A stretch of 36,757 bases of DNA from Sphingomonas sp. (GTDB lineage Bacteria > Pseudomonadota > Alphaproteobacteria > Sphingomonadales > Sphingomonadaceae), in assembly GCA_025356055.1 (NCBI GenBank), contig JANXUU010000005.1, positions 1 through 36,757 of the forward strand. The letters run 5' to 3'. The notes below the pieces were generated by a model that saw only the letters and a list, made by a program, of their open reading frames with translations, ran no database searches and was not told where the DNA came from. Below, piece after piece: positions 9,331 through 15,919 of the stretch (position 1 is its first letter; the number at the start of each line of letters is the position of its first letter). The position numbers were made by a program, and so were the translations under genes.

Positions 9331-10127
9331 GCCCCCCGCGTCAGTAAGTCATTGCCCGGCACATGCGGCTCGCCACGAAAGTTCGCGACGTTCTGAAATC
9401 GCCCCGCGCAGGTCACGAGCCGCTTGTCGCACCCTTCGCGAAGCGCGACCCGGTCGCCCACGCGCACCGCTCCGGGCGCCATCTCGCGCACCCGCACGAC
9501 CGCGCCACCAGCGGCCCAGATCACCGAACTCAGCCCGGTATTCACCCCGCTCAGCCACCGCAGCCGCCCGAACACAAACCGCGCCTCGGCCACTCCGTCG
9601 ATCGTCAAGGCATCGCCGTCGCTGGCGACAACCGTCGCCCGCACCGTCCGCCCCGCCAGATCGACCCGGCACCGCGCATCGCCAAAACTCGCCCGGCACG
9701 TCGGCGAAGTCGCGGGACAAACCGGCGCCGCCAGCTTCGCCGCCGCCCCGCGCAGCTCCGCGCTAAATTCATCCCCCGCGACCGAAACCTCGCCGATCTC
9801 GCCCCCCGCCAGCGCAATCCCCGGCAATGCGAAATCGTCCCAGTCGACCGCGACCAGCGACATCGCCGCCCCGTCCCAGCGCCCGGCGGCAAGATCGCCC
9901 GCGCTCAGCGCCGCGCTCGTCACCGCCCCCGCGACCTCGCCCGATCCCGTCTCGATCCCCGACTTGCGAACGATCGCCGCCGGCATCATCCCCGGCGCGG
10001 CCTCGAACCGAACCCCGTCATGCTCGACCGCCGTGCTCGCACTGGTCAGCGCACACCCCGCCCCGTCGCGTCGCTCGACCCGCCAGCACAGCGCCAGGCT
10101 CGTCACCTGGCCATCGGCGATGCTCAC
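9327..10127 (-). CDS. DUF2163 domain protein, GTA gp13 baseplate hub
   Basis: 266 aa. Family marks: RKSGIETGSGEVAG, CRASFGDARCRVDL, and the conserved C-terminal REGCDKRLVTCAGRFQNVANFRGEPHVPGND. The clustered cysteines resemble those of the phage lambda gpL-type minor tail family, known to bind an Fe-S cluster, so cluster binding is plausible here (inference). Starts with GTG at 10125-10127 overlapping the gp12 stop, and its stop overlaps gp14, so it is translationally coupled on both sides. Confidence 0.88.
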   Translation of the reverse strand: MSIADGQVTSLALCWRVERRDGAGCALTSASTAVEHDGVRFEAAPGMMPAAIVRKSGIETGSGEVAGAVTSAALSAGDLAAGRWDGAAMSLVAVDWDDFALPGIALAGGEIGEVSVAGDEFSAELRGAAAKLAAPVCPATSPTCRASFGDARCRVDLAGRTVRATVVASDGDALTIDGVAEARFVFGRLRWLSGVNTGLSSVIWAAGGAVVRVREMAPGAVRVGDRVALREGCDKRLVTCAGRFQNVANFRGEPHVPGNDLLTRGA

Positions 10128-12169
10128 GTCTCGCGCACCTCGATCAGCGGCACACTCGGTGCCGCCCCCGCCAGGAAGCTAGCGCGATTAACCTCCAGTC
10201 GATCCTCGCCGAACCGCACCGGCACATCGAACAGAAACCCCGCGCGCACCTCGCCCCCCGCCAACGGCGGATCGTCGAACAGCACCATCCCGCCCGCCTC
10301 GATTGACCAGCCGCTCGCCCGCGCCACCCCGCCGACCGACACCAGCACCGACCCCGCCACCGGCCGAGTGATCCGCCGCTCCTCGCCGCCATAATGTTTG
10401 ACCAGCGCGAACCCGGTTCGCGCCCCGTCGCCGACCCCGATCAGCTGATCGCCAGCCCCCGCCGCCCCCGTCATCCCGCTTGACGAATAGTCATAATGAT
10501 CGCGAAACCTGAACCCCACCGCGCTCCCCCGCCGCGCGCGGAAGAACCCGATTAGCGTTTCCAGCTCGGCATCCCCCCGCACCCCCGGCCCGGCATCGAA
10601 CCGCAGCCGCGCGCTTGCCCAATTGGCATTGCGAAACTCATGCCCGCTCGCGCTCGTCACGACATTGGTTGAAAACCCCGGTGCCACGCTCGCTTCCGCC
10701 CCGATTCCAATCGGGAAATCGACCTCGTCGAATGCATTCATCTCGTCATCTCCCCCGAACCCAGCCGACGCGAACAACGTCACCCCGTCGCGCATAATTT
10801 GCGGCAGCGCCCAGATCAGCACTTCACCAACCCCCCGCCCCCGCGCCTCGTCCGCCGCCGCGACAATCGCGCGCCAGTCCGCACGCGCCGTCCCCGCCGC
10901 CGCAAACCCACTCAAATAATGTTGCTTGTCCGGCCCATACCCAAGCCGCGCCTCGACCGCTGCATAAACTCCCCGCCGCCGCGCATCCGCTCGACCCGTA
11001 ACCCACTCATAATCCTCGATCTGCAGCACATCGGCGGCAGGCGAAGCCCACCCCACCGGCAAGTTCGCCCGCCGAACCTCGGGCGCCGTCGGATCCAGTG
11101 GCCCCGGCAGATACACCAGCAAATGGGTCACGCACGCCGCGCTGACCGCCCTGGCCGCCCCAAAAATCGCCGCCGTTGCCCCCGCGAGCACAACCCCCGC
11201 CGCATCGAGCAACGCCCGCTCCCCCGCCGACTTCGCCCCGCGAATGTCCGCAATCACCACCGGTGCGCCACCGAGCACCGCCCGCGCAGCATCATCGTAC
11301 AAACAAATCTCGTGCCGCGCCGTCACCCACCACCACGGCTCGCCGACCTGAACCCTCGGCATCAGCCCCGCCGCGACCGAAACCCCGACCAGCTGCGCCG
11401 CGATCCGCGCCAGATACCCCACCGCCTCGGCCTTCGCCGGCGACAACAACACCGACAGCGGATCATAGCCTGTCAGACCCTTCGCCCCGCCGCTGGTCCG
11501 CTGTGCCCACGCATCCGGACACCGGCTCTCGGGCAGTTCGAATGACAGCGAAAAGATCAGCTCGAAATCATGCGCCTTGGCCGCCCGCGCCAGCTCGACA
11601 TGCCACGCCAGCGCCGCCGCATTCATCCCGGCCGACACATCGACCAACCCATCGACCCCAAGCGTCGAATAATGGCTCATCCCGATGTAATGATTGATCG
11701 ACCCGCGATACCCCAGCCGCTCCGCCGCCGCGACAATCCGCTCGGGCGCAAGATCGTAAGAATCGTCGTACGCCGTGCAGATCCCGACCGGCAATTCGGG
11801 GACGACGCAATCGTTGATCGCGACAACGCTCCCCGCCCCATCACACCGCAACTCGGAAATCCGCACCCTCCCGGCCGCGACCCGCATCACCGCCGATCCC
11901 GACACATAATCGGGCGGCACAATGCTCACGAACATCCGCGAAATGTTGCGCACGAACACCCGCTCGCCGGGCAGCGAATAGCCCGCATCCAGCGCATCGA
12001 AATCGATCGTCACCACCGCGTCGCTCGCCGACCCGACCGCATAGTTCCACAACCGCACACACAAGGCACGAGGCGCCCCCGCCGCGTCCTCCCCCTCGAT
12101 CGTCAGCGTCGCGCCATTGGCCGCATCGAGCGGCATCAGCCCGTCCGCCACCCACCGAAACTTGAGCAC
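10124..12169 (-). CDS. gp12-type tail protein: TIM-barrel-like region plus C-terminal DUF2460
   Basis: 681 aa. Residues ~1-110 continue a beta-rich domain (GATLTIEGEDAAG, VRLWNYA); ~130-460 look like a TIM barrel (CTAYDDSYDLAPERIVAAAERL, EPWWWVTARHEICLYDD, VLQIEDYEWVTGRADARR); ~475-681 is DUF2460/TIGR02217, the RcGTA gp12 (distal tail) family: GHEFRNANWASARLRFDAG, FFRARRGSAVGFRFRDHYD. The GTG start lies directly after an in-frame TGA (12170-12172) that ends the 87-codon upstream ORF in the same frame. Sequence continuity implies one ancestral protein of about 769 aa, so this may be a re-initiated fragment rather than a natural gene. Confidence 0.82.
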   Translation of the reverse strand: MLKFRWVADGLMPLDAANGATLTIEGEDAAGAPRALCVRLWNYAVGSASDAVVTIDFDALDAGYSLPGERVFVRNISRMFVSIVPPDYVSGSAVMRVAAGRVRISELRCDGAGSVVAINDCVVPELPVGICTAYDDSYDLAPERIVAAAERLGYRGSINHYIGMSHYSTLGVDGLVDVSAGMNAAALAWHVELARAAKAHDFELIFSLSFELPESRCPDAWAQRTSGGAKGLTGYDPLSVLLSPAKAEAVGYLARIAAQLVGVSVAAGLMPRVQVGEPWWWVTARHEICLYDDAARAVLGGAPVVIADIRGAKSAGERALLDAAGVVLAGATAAIFGAARAVSAACVTHLLVYLPGPLDPTAPEVRRANLPVGWASPAADVLQIEDYEWVTGRADARRRGVYAAVEARLGYGPDKQHYLSGFAAAGTARADWRAIVAAADEARGRGVGEVLIWALPQIMRDGVTLFASAGFGGDDEMNAFDEVDFPIGIGAEASVAPGFSTNVVTSASGHEFRNANWASARLRFDAGPGVRGDAELETLIGFFRARRGSAVGFRFRDHYDYSSSGMTGAAGAGDQLIGVGDGARTGFALVKHYGGEERRITRPVAGSVLVSVGGVARASGWSIEAGGMVLFDDPPLAGGEVRAGFLFDVPVRFGEDRLEVNRASFLAGAAPSVPLIEVRET

Positions 12170-12433
12170 TCACCCCGAATAATCTCGGCGCTCTTCCCGA
12201 GCATGCGCCGGATGCGCCCGCCGGTCCCGACTCTCGAAGATCAGCCCGACCAGATCGCCCAGCCGCAGGAACCCCGCCTCGACCGCCATCTCGTGCGCCC
12301 CCGTCACCAGGCTCGCACTCGCCCCGCTCGGGAAATCAACCGTCCAGTGCAACGGATCGAACCGCTTGACCCAGCTCCGCTCCAATGGCGCATCGGGCCT
12401 CGTGAACCACAGGTTCATCGCCCCATCCTTCAT
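12170..12433 (-). CDS. N-terminal fragment of the gp12-type tail protein, cut by in-frame TGA
   Basis: 87 codons in the same frame as the 681-aa gene that follows; only the TGA at 12170-12172 separates them. The fragment (KRFDPLHWTVDFP, GLIFESRDRRAHPAH, ending RRDYSG) reads smoothly into VLKFRWVADGLMPLD after the stop. The first ATG (12431-12433) overlaps the tape-measure TGA; a second ATG at 12418 has AAGGATGGGG upstream and could be the true start. Best seen as the first domain of a sheath/Dit-like tail protein broken by a nonsense codon, or expressed as two coupled polypeptides. Confidence 0.65.
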   Translation of the reverse strand: MKDGAMNLWFTRPDAPLERSWVKRFDPLHWTVDFPSGASASLVTGAHEMAVEAGFLRLGDLVGLIFESRDRRAHPAHAREERRDYSG

Positions 12434-12990
12434 CGCAACGCCGCCCGCACCGCCGCCGCAACCTGCCGCGAAGACTGGCGCATGATCCCCGGATCGCCGG
12501 GACTCGGTGAGACAATCGAAATCGCCACCCGCACATCCCGCGAACCGCCACTGCCAGCCGCCTCGATCCGCCCCGCCCCCTGTGGCACGAACATCTCCGG
12601 CCCGCGCTCGCCGACCATATAGGCCCGCCCGGCGCTTACCGGCCCGCCCGTGGCCCGCCCCGGCAGGCCGAACGCCGACCCCAGCGCGCTCGCCACAATC
12701 GCCCCGATCCCGCCCGCCGTGCCACCACCGCCAGCCGACCCGAACGCAGCGCGCATCGACGCATTGGCAATTTCGCCAAGCGCCGTCAGCGCAACCTTCT
12801 TCAGGTCATCGAACCCGAATTTGCCCGACAGCACCGCCTTGCCGAGCGCCCGCTCGATCGTCAGCCCGGCGCGCCCCGCGCCCGCGCTCAGCGGTCCCTC
12901 CAACTCCCCGCGCATCGCCGCCACGTCGCGCGCGAACGCGGTCGTGTCGGCGCGCACGCTGACCACCATCTGGTCGACGAAATCGCTCAT
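12430..12990 (-). CDS. GTA gp11-like short tail tape-measure protein
   Basis: 186 aa, close to the short tape measure of RcGTA (~220 aa). Residues 1-75 are helical (VDQMVVSVRADTTAFARDVAAM, GFDDLKKVALTALGEIANA), followed by a Gly/Ala-rich stretch (GGGGTAGGIGAIVASALGSAFG) and the typical C-terminal block RATGGPVSAGRAYMVGERGPEMFVPQG. It sets tail length and occupies the tail lumen. The ATG overlaps the upstream chaperone TGA (ATGA), and its own TGA overlaps the next ATG. Confidence 0.87.
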   Translation of the reverse strand: MSDFVDQMVVSVRADTTAFARDVAAMRGELEGPLSAGAGRAGLTIERALGKAVLSGKFGFDDLKKVALTALGEIANASMRAAFGSAGGGGTAGGIGAIVASALGSAFGLPGRATGGPVSAGRAYMVGERGPEMFVPQGAGRIEAAGSGGSRDVRVAISIVSPSPGDPGIMRQSSRQVAAAVRAALR

Positions 12991-13196
12991 TTCATGCCCC
13001 CATCATCCGGAAATTTCGCCAGCAGCGCGCCCAGTGTCGCCCGGTCCGCCGGCTCCCCGCCAGCCTCGACAACCCCGCCAAGCGCGACCGCCATTTCGGC
13101 CGGCGTAGCGTCCCAAAACGCCCCCGGCCGCCACCCCAGCAGCACCTGTGCGGCCCCTGCCAATCGAGCCGCCCCCGGCCCGAACGCCAGGCTCAC
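12987..13196 (-). CDS. phage tail assembly chaperone, rcc01693/TIGR02216-like (gp10.1)
   Basis: 69 aa. Starts at GTG 13194-13196, which overlaps the gp10 stop (GTGA); the longer open frame upstream is antisense-like low-complexity sequence. The core LLGWRPGAFWDATPAEMAVAL is characteristic of the small TIGR02216 tail-assembly-chaperone family found right before the GTA tape measure. Expected to chaperone the tape measure during tail assembly. Confidence 0.85.
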   Translation of the reverse strand: MSLAFGPGAARLAGAAQVLLGWRPGAFWDATPAEMAVALGGVVEAGGEPADRATLGALLAKFPDDGGMK

Positions 13197-13507
13197 CCGC
13201 GCCCCTGCAATATCTGCCCGAGCAGCACCCGCAGCACCGGCGTCGCCTCGGCCAGCCCCGCTTCGACCACCGCCTCGCCAATCATCTCGCGCGAAATCGC
13301 CCCGGCCCGCCCACTCGAACAATGATCGAACAGCGCCACCATCTCCCCCAGCGCGAGCCGCCCCTCGCTCGCCCGCTCGACCAGCCCGAACAGCGGTCCA
13401 AGCTCGCCTTCAGCCGCGACCAGCGCCGAGAAAGACGGCCGCAACACGACCACATCCCCCGCCACCCGCAACTCGGCCTCCCCGCGATACGGGTTCGCCC
13501 CGCTCAC
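13193..13507 (-). CDS. GTA gp10-like tail assembly chaperone family protein
   Basis: 104 aa. Starts at GTG 13505-13507 overlapping the tail-tube stop. Begins MSGANPYRGEAELRVAGDVVVLRPSF and contains LVAAEGELGPLFGLVER and GEMVALFDHC, the pattern of the GTA gp10 (Phage_TAC_11) family. Position between tail tube and the second chaperone matches RcGTA. Probably works with the 69-aa chaperone on the tape measure. Confidence 0.85.
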   Translation of the reverse strand: MSGANPYRGEAELRVAGDVVVLRPSFSALVAAEGELGPLFGLVERASEGRLALGEMVALFDHCSSGRAGAISREMIGEAVVEAGLAEATPVLRVLLGQILQGRG

Positions 13508-13911
13508 AACGAAACCACCGGCCCCGAGCTTTCCAGCGCCATCGTGTAAGCCCGCTCGCCATTGAAATCGCCCGAGTAATCAAGCTTGTTGACGACAAAC
13601 CGCCCGCGCATCCGCTCGCCGCTTTCGAAGCTCAATTCATACGCCTCGATCACTCCCGACAGCGCCAGCCCGCGCACCTGCACCTCCGCCTCGCTGCCCG
13701 TGAAAATCCCGCTCGCCGCGACCGACACCGACCGCACGCCGGCCCCCGACAGCAGCTCGCGCCACCCGCCGCTATCCTTGGACGTCACTGCGACCAGGTC
13801 GCCGTTGATCGCCAGATTGGTTGTCTTGAGCCCCGCCACTGTCGCAAAGGTCGGGCTCGCCCCGCCGCTGCCGATCTTGAGCAAGAATGCACTCCCCCGT
13901 TCCGCCGCCAT
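13504..13911 (-). CDS. major tail tube protein, GTA gp9 (TP901-1 family)
   Basis: 135 aa from ATG 13909-13911. AAAGGAGA sits 6 bases upstream of this ATG; an ATG two codons earlier (13915-13917) would be too close to it. Family marks: ERGSAFLLKIG, VAGLKTTNLAING, LLSGAGVRSVSVAASGIFTGSEAE, KLDYSGDFNGERAYTMALESSG. Polymerises into the tail tube. It has its own strong ribosome-binding site because the upstream repeat (13955-14022) breaks the overlap chain, so it may be a separately translated, highly expressed gene. Confidence 0.9.
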   Translation of the reverse strand: MAAERGSAFLLKIGSGGASPTFATVAGLKTTNLAINGDLVAVTSKDSGGWRELLSGAGVRSVSVAASGIFTGSEAEVQVRGLALSGVIEAYELSFESGERMRGRFVVNKLDYSGDFNGERAYTMALESSGPVVSL

Positions 13912-13954
13912 GATCATTCTCCTTTGATGAATCTGCTGTCCCCTTGCGGGGATA

Positions 13955-14022
13955 TTCTACCCCTCTCCCCTTTGCGGGAGAGAGAGGGACCCGCGCCGAA
14001 GGCGTGGGAGGGTGAGGGGACT
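13955..14022. repeat. intergenic GC-rich palindromic repeat, copy 1
   Basis: About 68 bp between gp8 and the tail-tube gene, nearly identical to 22199-22266: both run from TTCTACCCCTCTCCCC through GAGGGACCCGC to GGGAGGGTGAGGGGACT. Internal complementarity (CCCCTCTCCC with GGGAGAG) gives a folded RNA. It occupies one of only three non-coding gaps longer than 60 bp within the cluster. Confidence 0.8.
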
Positions 14023-14038
14023 GTGGTGAAGCCGCGGA

Positions 14039-14413
14039 CTACCCCGCCAGCAACCGCGCGCGGCAATCGATCGCCACCGCCCACGGCCCCGCGACATCGC
14101 GCACCACGCGCCGCCGCATCAGCCGCACGCTGACCAGCTGCCACCCCGCGACCGCGCCTGTTCCCAGCACGCACCCCTCGACCGCATCCGCCAGATCCTG
14201 CAGCCCGTCGCCGTGCGCCGCCCAGATCGTCACCGCGAGCCCGACCTCGCGCCCCGCCCCCGACTTGTGGCCCCAGTCGCTCTCGCTCCCCGCATCGAGC
14301 GCCACGTAAGGAAACGCAGCGCGCGCCGGCGGCCCGTCATAAACCCCGTCGAACAGCCCCGGCGCCGACACTCCCGCCGCAACCGCGGCCTGCAACGCCG
14401 CCCCCGCGCTCAC
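14039..14413 (-). CDS. DUF3168 protein, GTA gp8 tail terminator
   Basis: 124 aa. Starts at GTG 14411-14413 overlapping the upstream stop (GTGA). Marks of DUF3168: ALQAAVAAGVSAPGLFDGVYDG, FPYVALDAGSESDWGHK, REVGLAVTIWAAHGDGLQDLADAVEG. Ends in a natural TAG (RARLLAG-stop), showing that TAG terminates translation in this cluster. Caps the tail tube and joins it to the head. Confidence 0.88.
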   Translation of the reverse strand: MSAGAALQAAVAAGVSAPGLFDGVYDGPPARAAFPYVALDAGSESDWGHKSGAGREVGLAVTIWAAHGDGLQDLADAVEGCVLGTGAVAGWQLVSVRLMRRRVVRDVAGPWAVAIDCRARLLAG

Positions 14414-14613
14414 GACATCAGCCCCAGGAACCGCAACCGCGAATCCTCGATCATCCGCCGTTGCAAATCCTTCCCGCGAACGACGATCCGGTCCTGCTCC
14501 CGCTCGAAATCGATGTGCGCATCGAGCAGCACCAGCTCGGCTGCGCTCAGCTGATCCAGGATGCGCTGGCTGGCCAGCGCACTGCCCCGCGCGAATATTT
14601 CGTCCAGCATCAT
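14410..14613 (-). CDS. small hypothetical protein between GTA gp7 and gp8
   Basis: 67 aa, MMLDEIFARGSALASQRIL... Starts at ATG 14611-14613 overlapping the gp7 stop, with GAGGAGGTG five bases upstream, the clearest ribosome-binding site in the tail region. The middle (AAELVLLDAHIDFEREQDRIVVRGKDL) is acidic and helical. No RcGTA counterpart that I recall occupies this position. Overlaps at both ends argue for a real, coupled gene; function unknown. Confidence 0.65.
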   Translation of the reverse strand: MMLDEIFARGSALASQRILDQLSAAELVLLDAHIDFEREQDRIVVRGKDLQRRMIEDSRLRFLGLMS

Positions 14614-14939
14614 GACCGCACCTCCTCGCACCGCATCACCATTCGATCAGGCGTGCGCGGGTCGGCGACCATCTGGCGGATCGCCATCAGCCGCGTGCCC
14701 CACCGCACCCGCATGTCTAATGCGATCCCGTCGCGCTTGCGGATCGTCACCACGAACCGCGGCATCGCGCTCAGGGCCATGCCCTGCGCCTCGGCCCCCG
14801 CCCCTTCGGGCACGATCGACGCCAGGCAATCCGCGACCTTGTGCCAGCCGAACTGCTGCACCCCGCTCGAAGTCCTGGCCGCGGTCGGCGCCGTGATGAA
14901 CACCCGCTCGCGCAGCGTGCCCGCAAACTCCCCGCTCAC
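14610..14939 (-). CDS. head-tail adaptor/stopper, GTA gp7-like
   Basis: 109 aa from GTG 14937-14939, which overlaps the gp6 stop (GTGA): MSGEFAGTLRERVFITAPTA...FGWHKVADCLASIVPEG...MRVRWGTRLMAIRQMVADPRTPDRMVMRCEEV. This is the phage head-tail joining (SPP1 gp16-like) pattern, with the typical opening GEFAG-LRERV and the closing block around the substrate loop. A longer in-frame extension upstream (to 15467) exists only because of a frameshift in gp6 and is not native. Confidence 0.82.
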   Translation of the reverse strand: MSGEFAGTLRERVFITAPTAARTSSGVQQFGWHKVADCLASIVPEGAGAEAQGMALSAMPRFVVTIRKRDGIALDMRVRWGTRLMAIRQMVADPRTPDRMVMRCEEVRS

Positions 14940-15461
14940 GACAACCGCATCCGTCGATAGGGTCGCCACAGCGCGGTCACCGCCGCCGGCGGCTCGCCCC
15001 CGCTGCCGTCCCGCTGCGCAAACAAATGCCCGACCAGCCGCACGATTCCCTGGCGCAGCGGCTCGGGCACCGCGTTGCGATCGCTCGCCAGCCCGGCGAC
15101 ATAGGTCACCCGCACCCGCCCGGCCCCGCTCGTCAGCCGCACCCAGCCGCCCGCCTTGCGCATCGATATCGACCGCATAGTCACCCAGCCCGAGCACCGC
15201 CGCCGTCCCGTCGACCGCAACCATCGCAACCGCACCGATGCTCCGCACCGGCACAGCGCCCAATCGCACCCACGCCCCCTCGACGCGCAGCTCCTCGACC
15301 ACCTCGCGCGCAACCACGACCTGCCCGATGAACGCTTCGCACAGCGCGCTCGCCGATCGCACCAGCCCGGCGACGATCGCCTCCTCCTCGCCGGTCTCGA
15401 TCCGCACATAGGCCTGCGTTTCGGCCAGCGTCACCGCCGCCAACACCCCCGCGCCCATCAT
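14936..15461 (-). pseudogene. head-tail connector, GTA gp6-like, +1 frameshift
   Basis: Start ATG 15459-15461 overlaps the upstream TGA. The first ~100 codons encode LAETQAYVRIETGEEEAIVAGLVRSAS...YAVDIDA, the phage connector (gp6) pattern. The rest continues only in the +1 frame: GGWVRLTSGAGRVRVTYVAGLASDRNAVPEPLRQGI...WRPYRRMRLS, ending at TGA 14936-14938. The span is 526 nt, 3x175+1, so one extra base is present, most simply the G at ~15158 (minus C in GATGCG-C-AAGGCG). Without it the product would be 174 aa. As read, the frame runs out of register into gp7 and would give no functional connector. Confidence 0.85.
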
Positions 15462-15739
15462 CGCCACTCCACCCGAACGACGATTGCGCGCTGGTCCTCG
15501 CGACCCGACACGAAGGTCGCGTGGTTGATCAATCGATAGACGTGCCCCGCGACCCCGCCGAGCACGGTCACGCTGGTCTGCGTCAGCCCGTGATCGCTGG
15601 CGAGCACGCTCAGCCCGTCATCCTCTTGCGGCTCGACGCTCCATGCGCTGGCCGCGACCTGGTCCTCGTTCAAATAATCAGCGCCCCAGTCGACCGCATA
15701 GTCGAGCAGCGCCGCCGGATCCTTCAGCAGCAGCGTCAT
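15458..15739 (-). CDS. phage fibre-tail adaptor-like protein
   Basis: 93 aa: LLKDPAALLDYAVDWGADYLNEDQVAASAWSVEP...GHVYRLINHATFVSGREDQRAIVVRV. This layout (DYAVDW...L..D.IA.S.W, then a gly-rich turn, Y-L-N, and G--D-R-----V) is that of a small all-beta protein in many siphophages often named fibre-tail adaptor. RcGTA has no equivalent at this position. ATG 15737-15739 with AAGGA nine bases upstream. Co-inserted with the fibre gene between capsid and connector; its stop overlaps gp6. Confidence 0.65.
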   Translation of the reverse strand: MTLLLKDPAALLDYAVDWGADYLNEDQVAASAWSVEPQEDDGLSVLASDHGLTQTSVTVLGGVAGHVYRLINHATFVSGREDQRAIVVRVEWR

Positions 15740-15781
15740 CGCAAAATGTCCTTGAATGTCAGGAGAAAAAGTCCGCCCCGT

Positions 15782-15919
15782 TCAGAGCGGCGTCGGCGTC
15801 ACCGTGCGGTCGGCCAGCGCGGTCAGCGTCCGCTTGGGCGGCGGCTTGCGCACCAGCTGCGCGCCGTCCTCGCTCCCTGCCACCGTGTCGCCCGCCACAG
15901 CGCTCCGCCCCACGCTCAC
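15782..15919 (-). CDS. 45-aa hypothetical protein in fibre module
   Basis: Short ORF from GTG 15917-15919, overlapping the fibre-gene TGA (GTGA) exactly as neighbouring genes do. Product is basic and hydrophilic (MSVGRSAVAGDTVAGSED...LVRKPPPKRTLTALADRTVT). No family recognised. Supported only by the overlap and by filling the gap up to the adaptor gene. Confidence 0.45.
   Translation of the reverse strand: MSVGRSAVAGDTVAGSEDGAQLVRKPPPKRTLTALADRTVTPTPL

Noticed and set aside
7054-9396. 780-codon plus-strand open frame opposite the gp15/gp14 genes
   Set aside because: Arg/Pro/His-rich low-complexity product, antisense to genes with clear families; an effect of high GC and codon bias. The same holds for the long plus-strand frames at 23052-25364, 9363-10394 and 11570-12622.
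12170-12172. Selenocysteine insertion at the in-frame TGA
   Set aside because: No convincing SECIS-like hairpin directly downstream and no selenium genes nearby; the protein is a structural tail component.
14610-15467. Apparent 285-codon gp6-gp7 fusion gene
   Set aside because: The middle third is Arg/Ala/Gly-rich off-frame sequence, while connector-like sequence continues in the +1 frame; it is a frameshift artefact.
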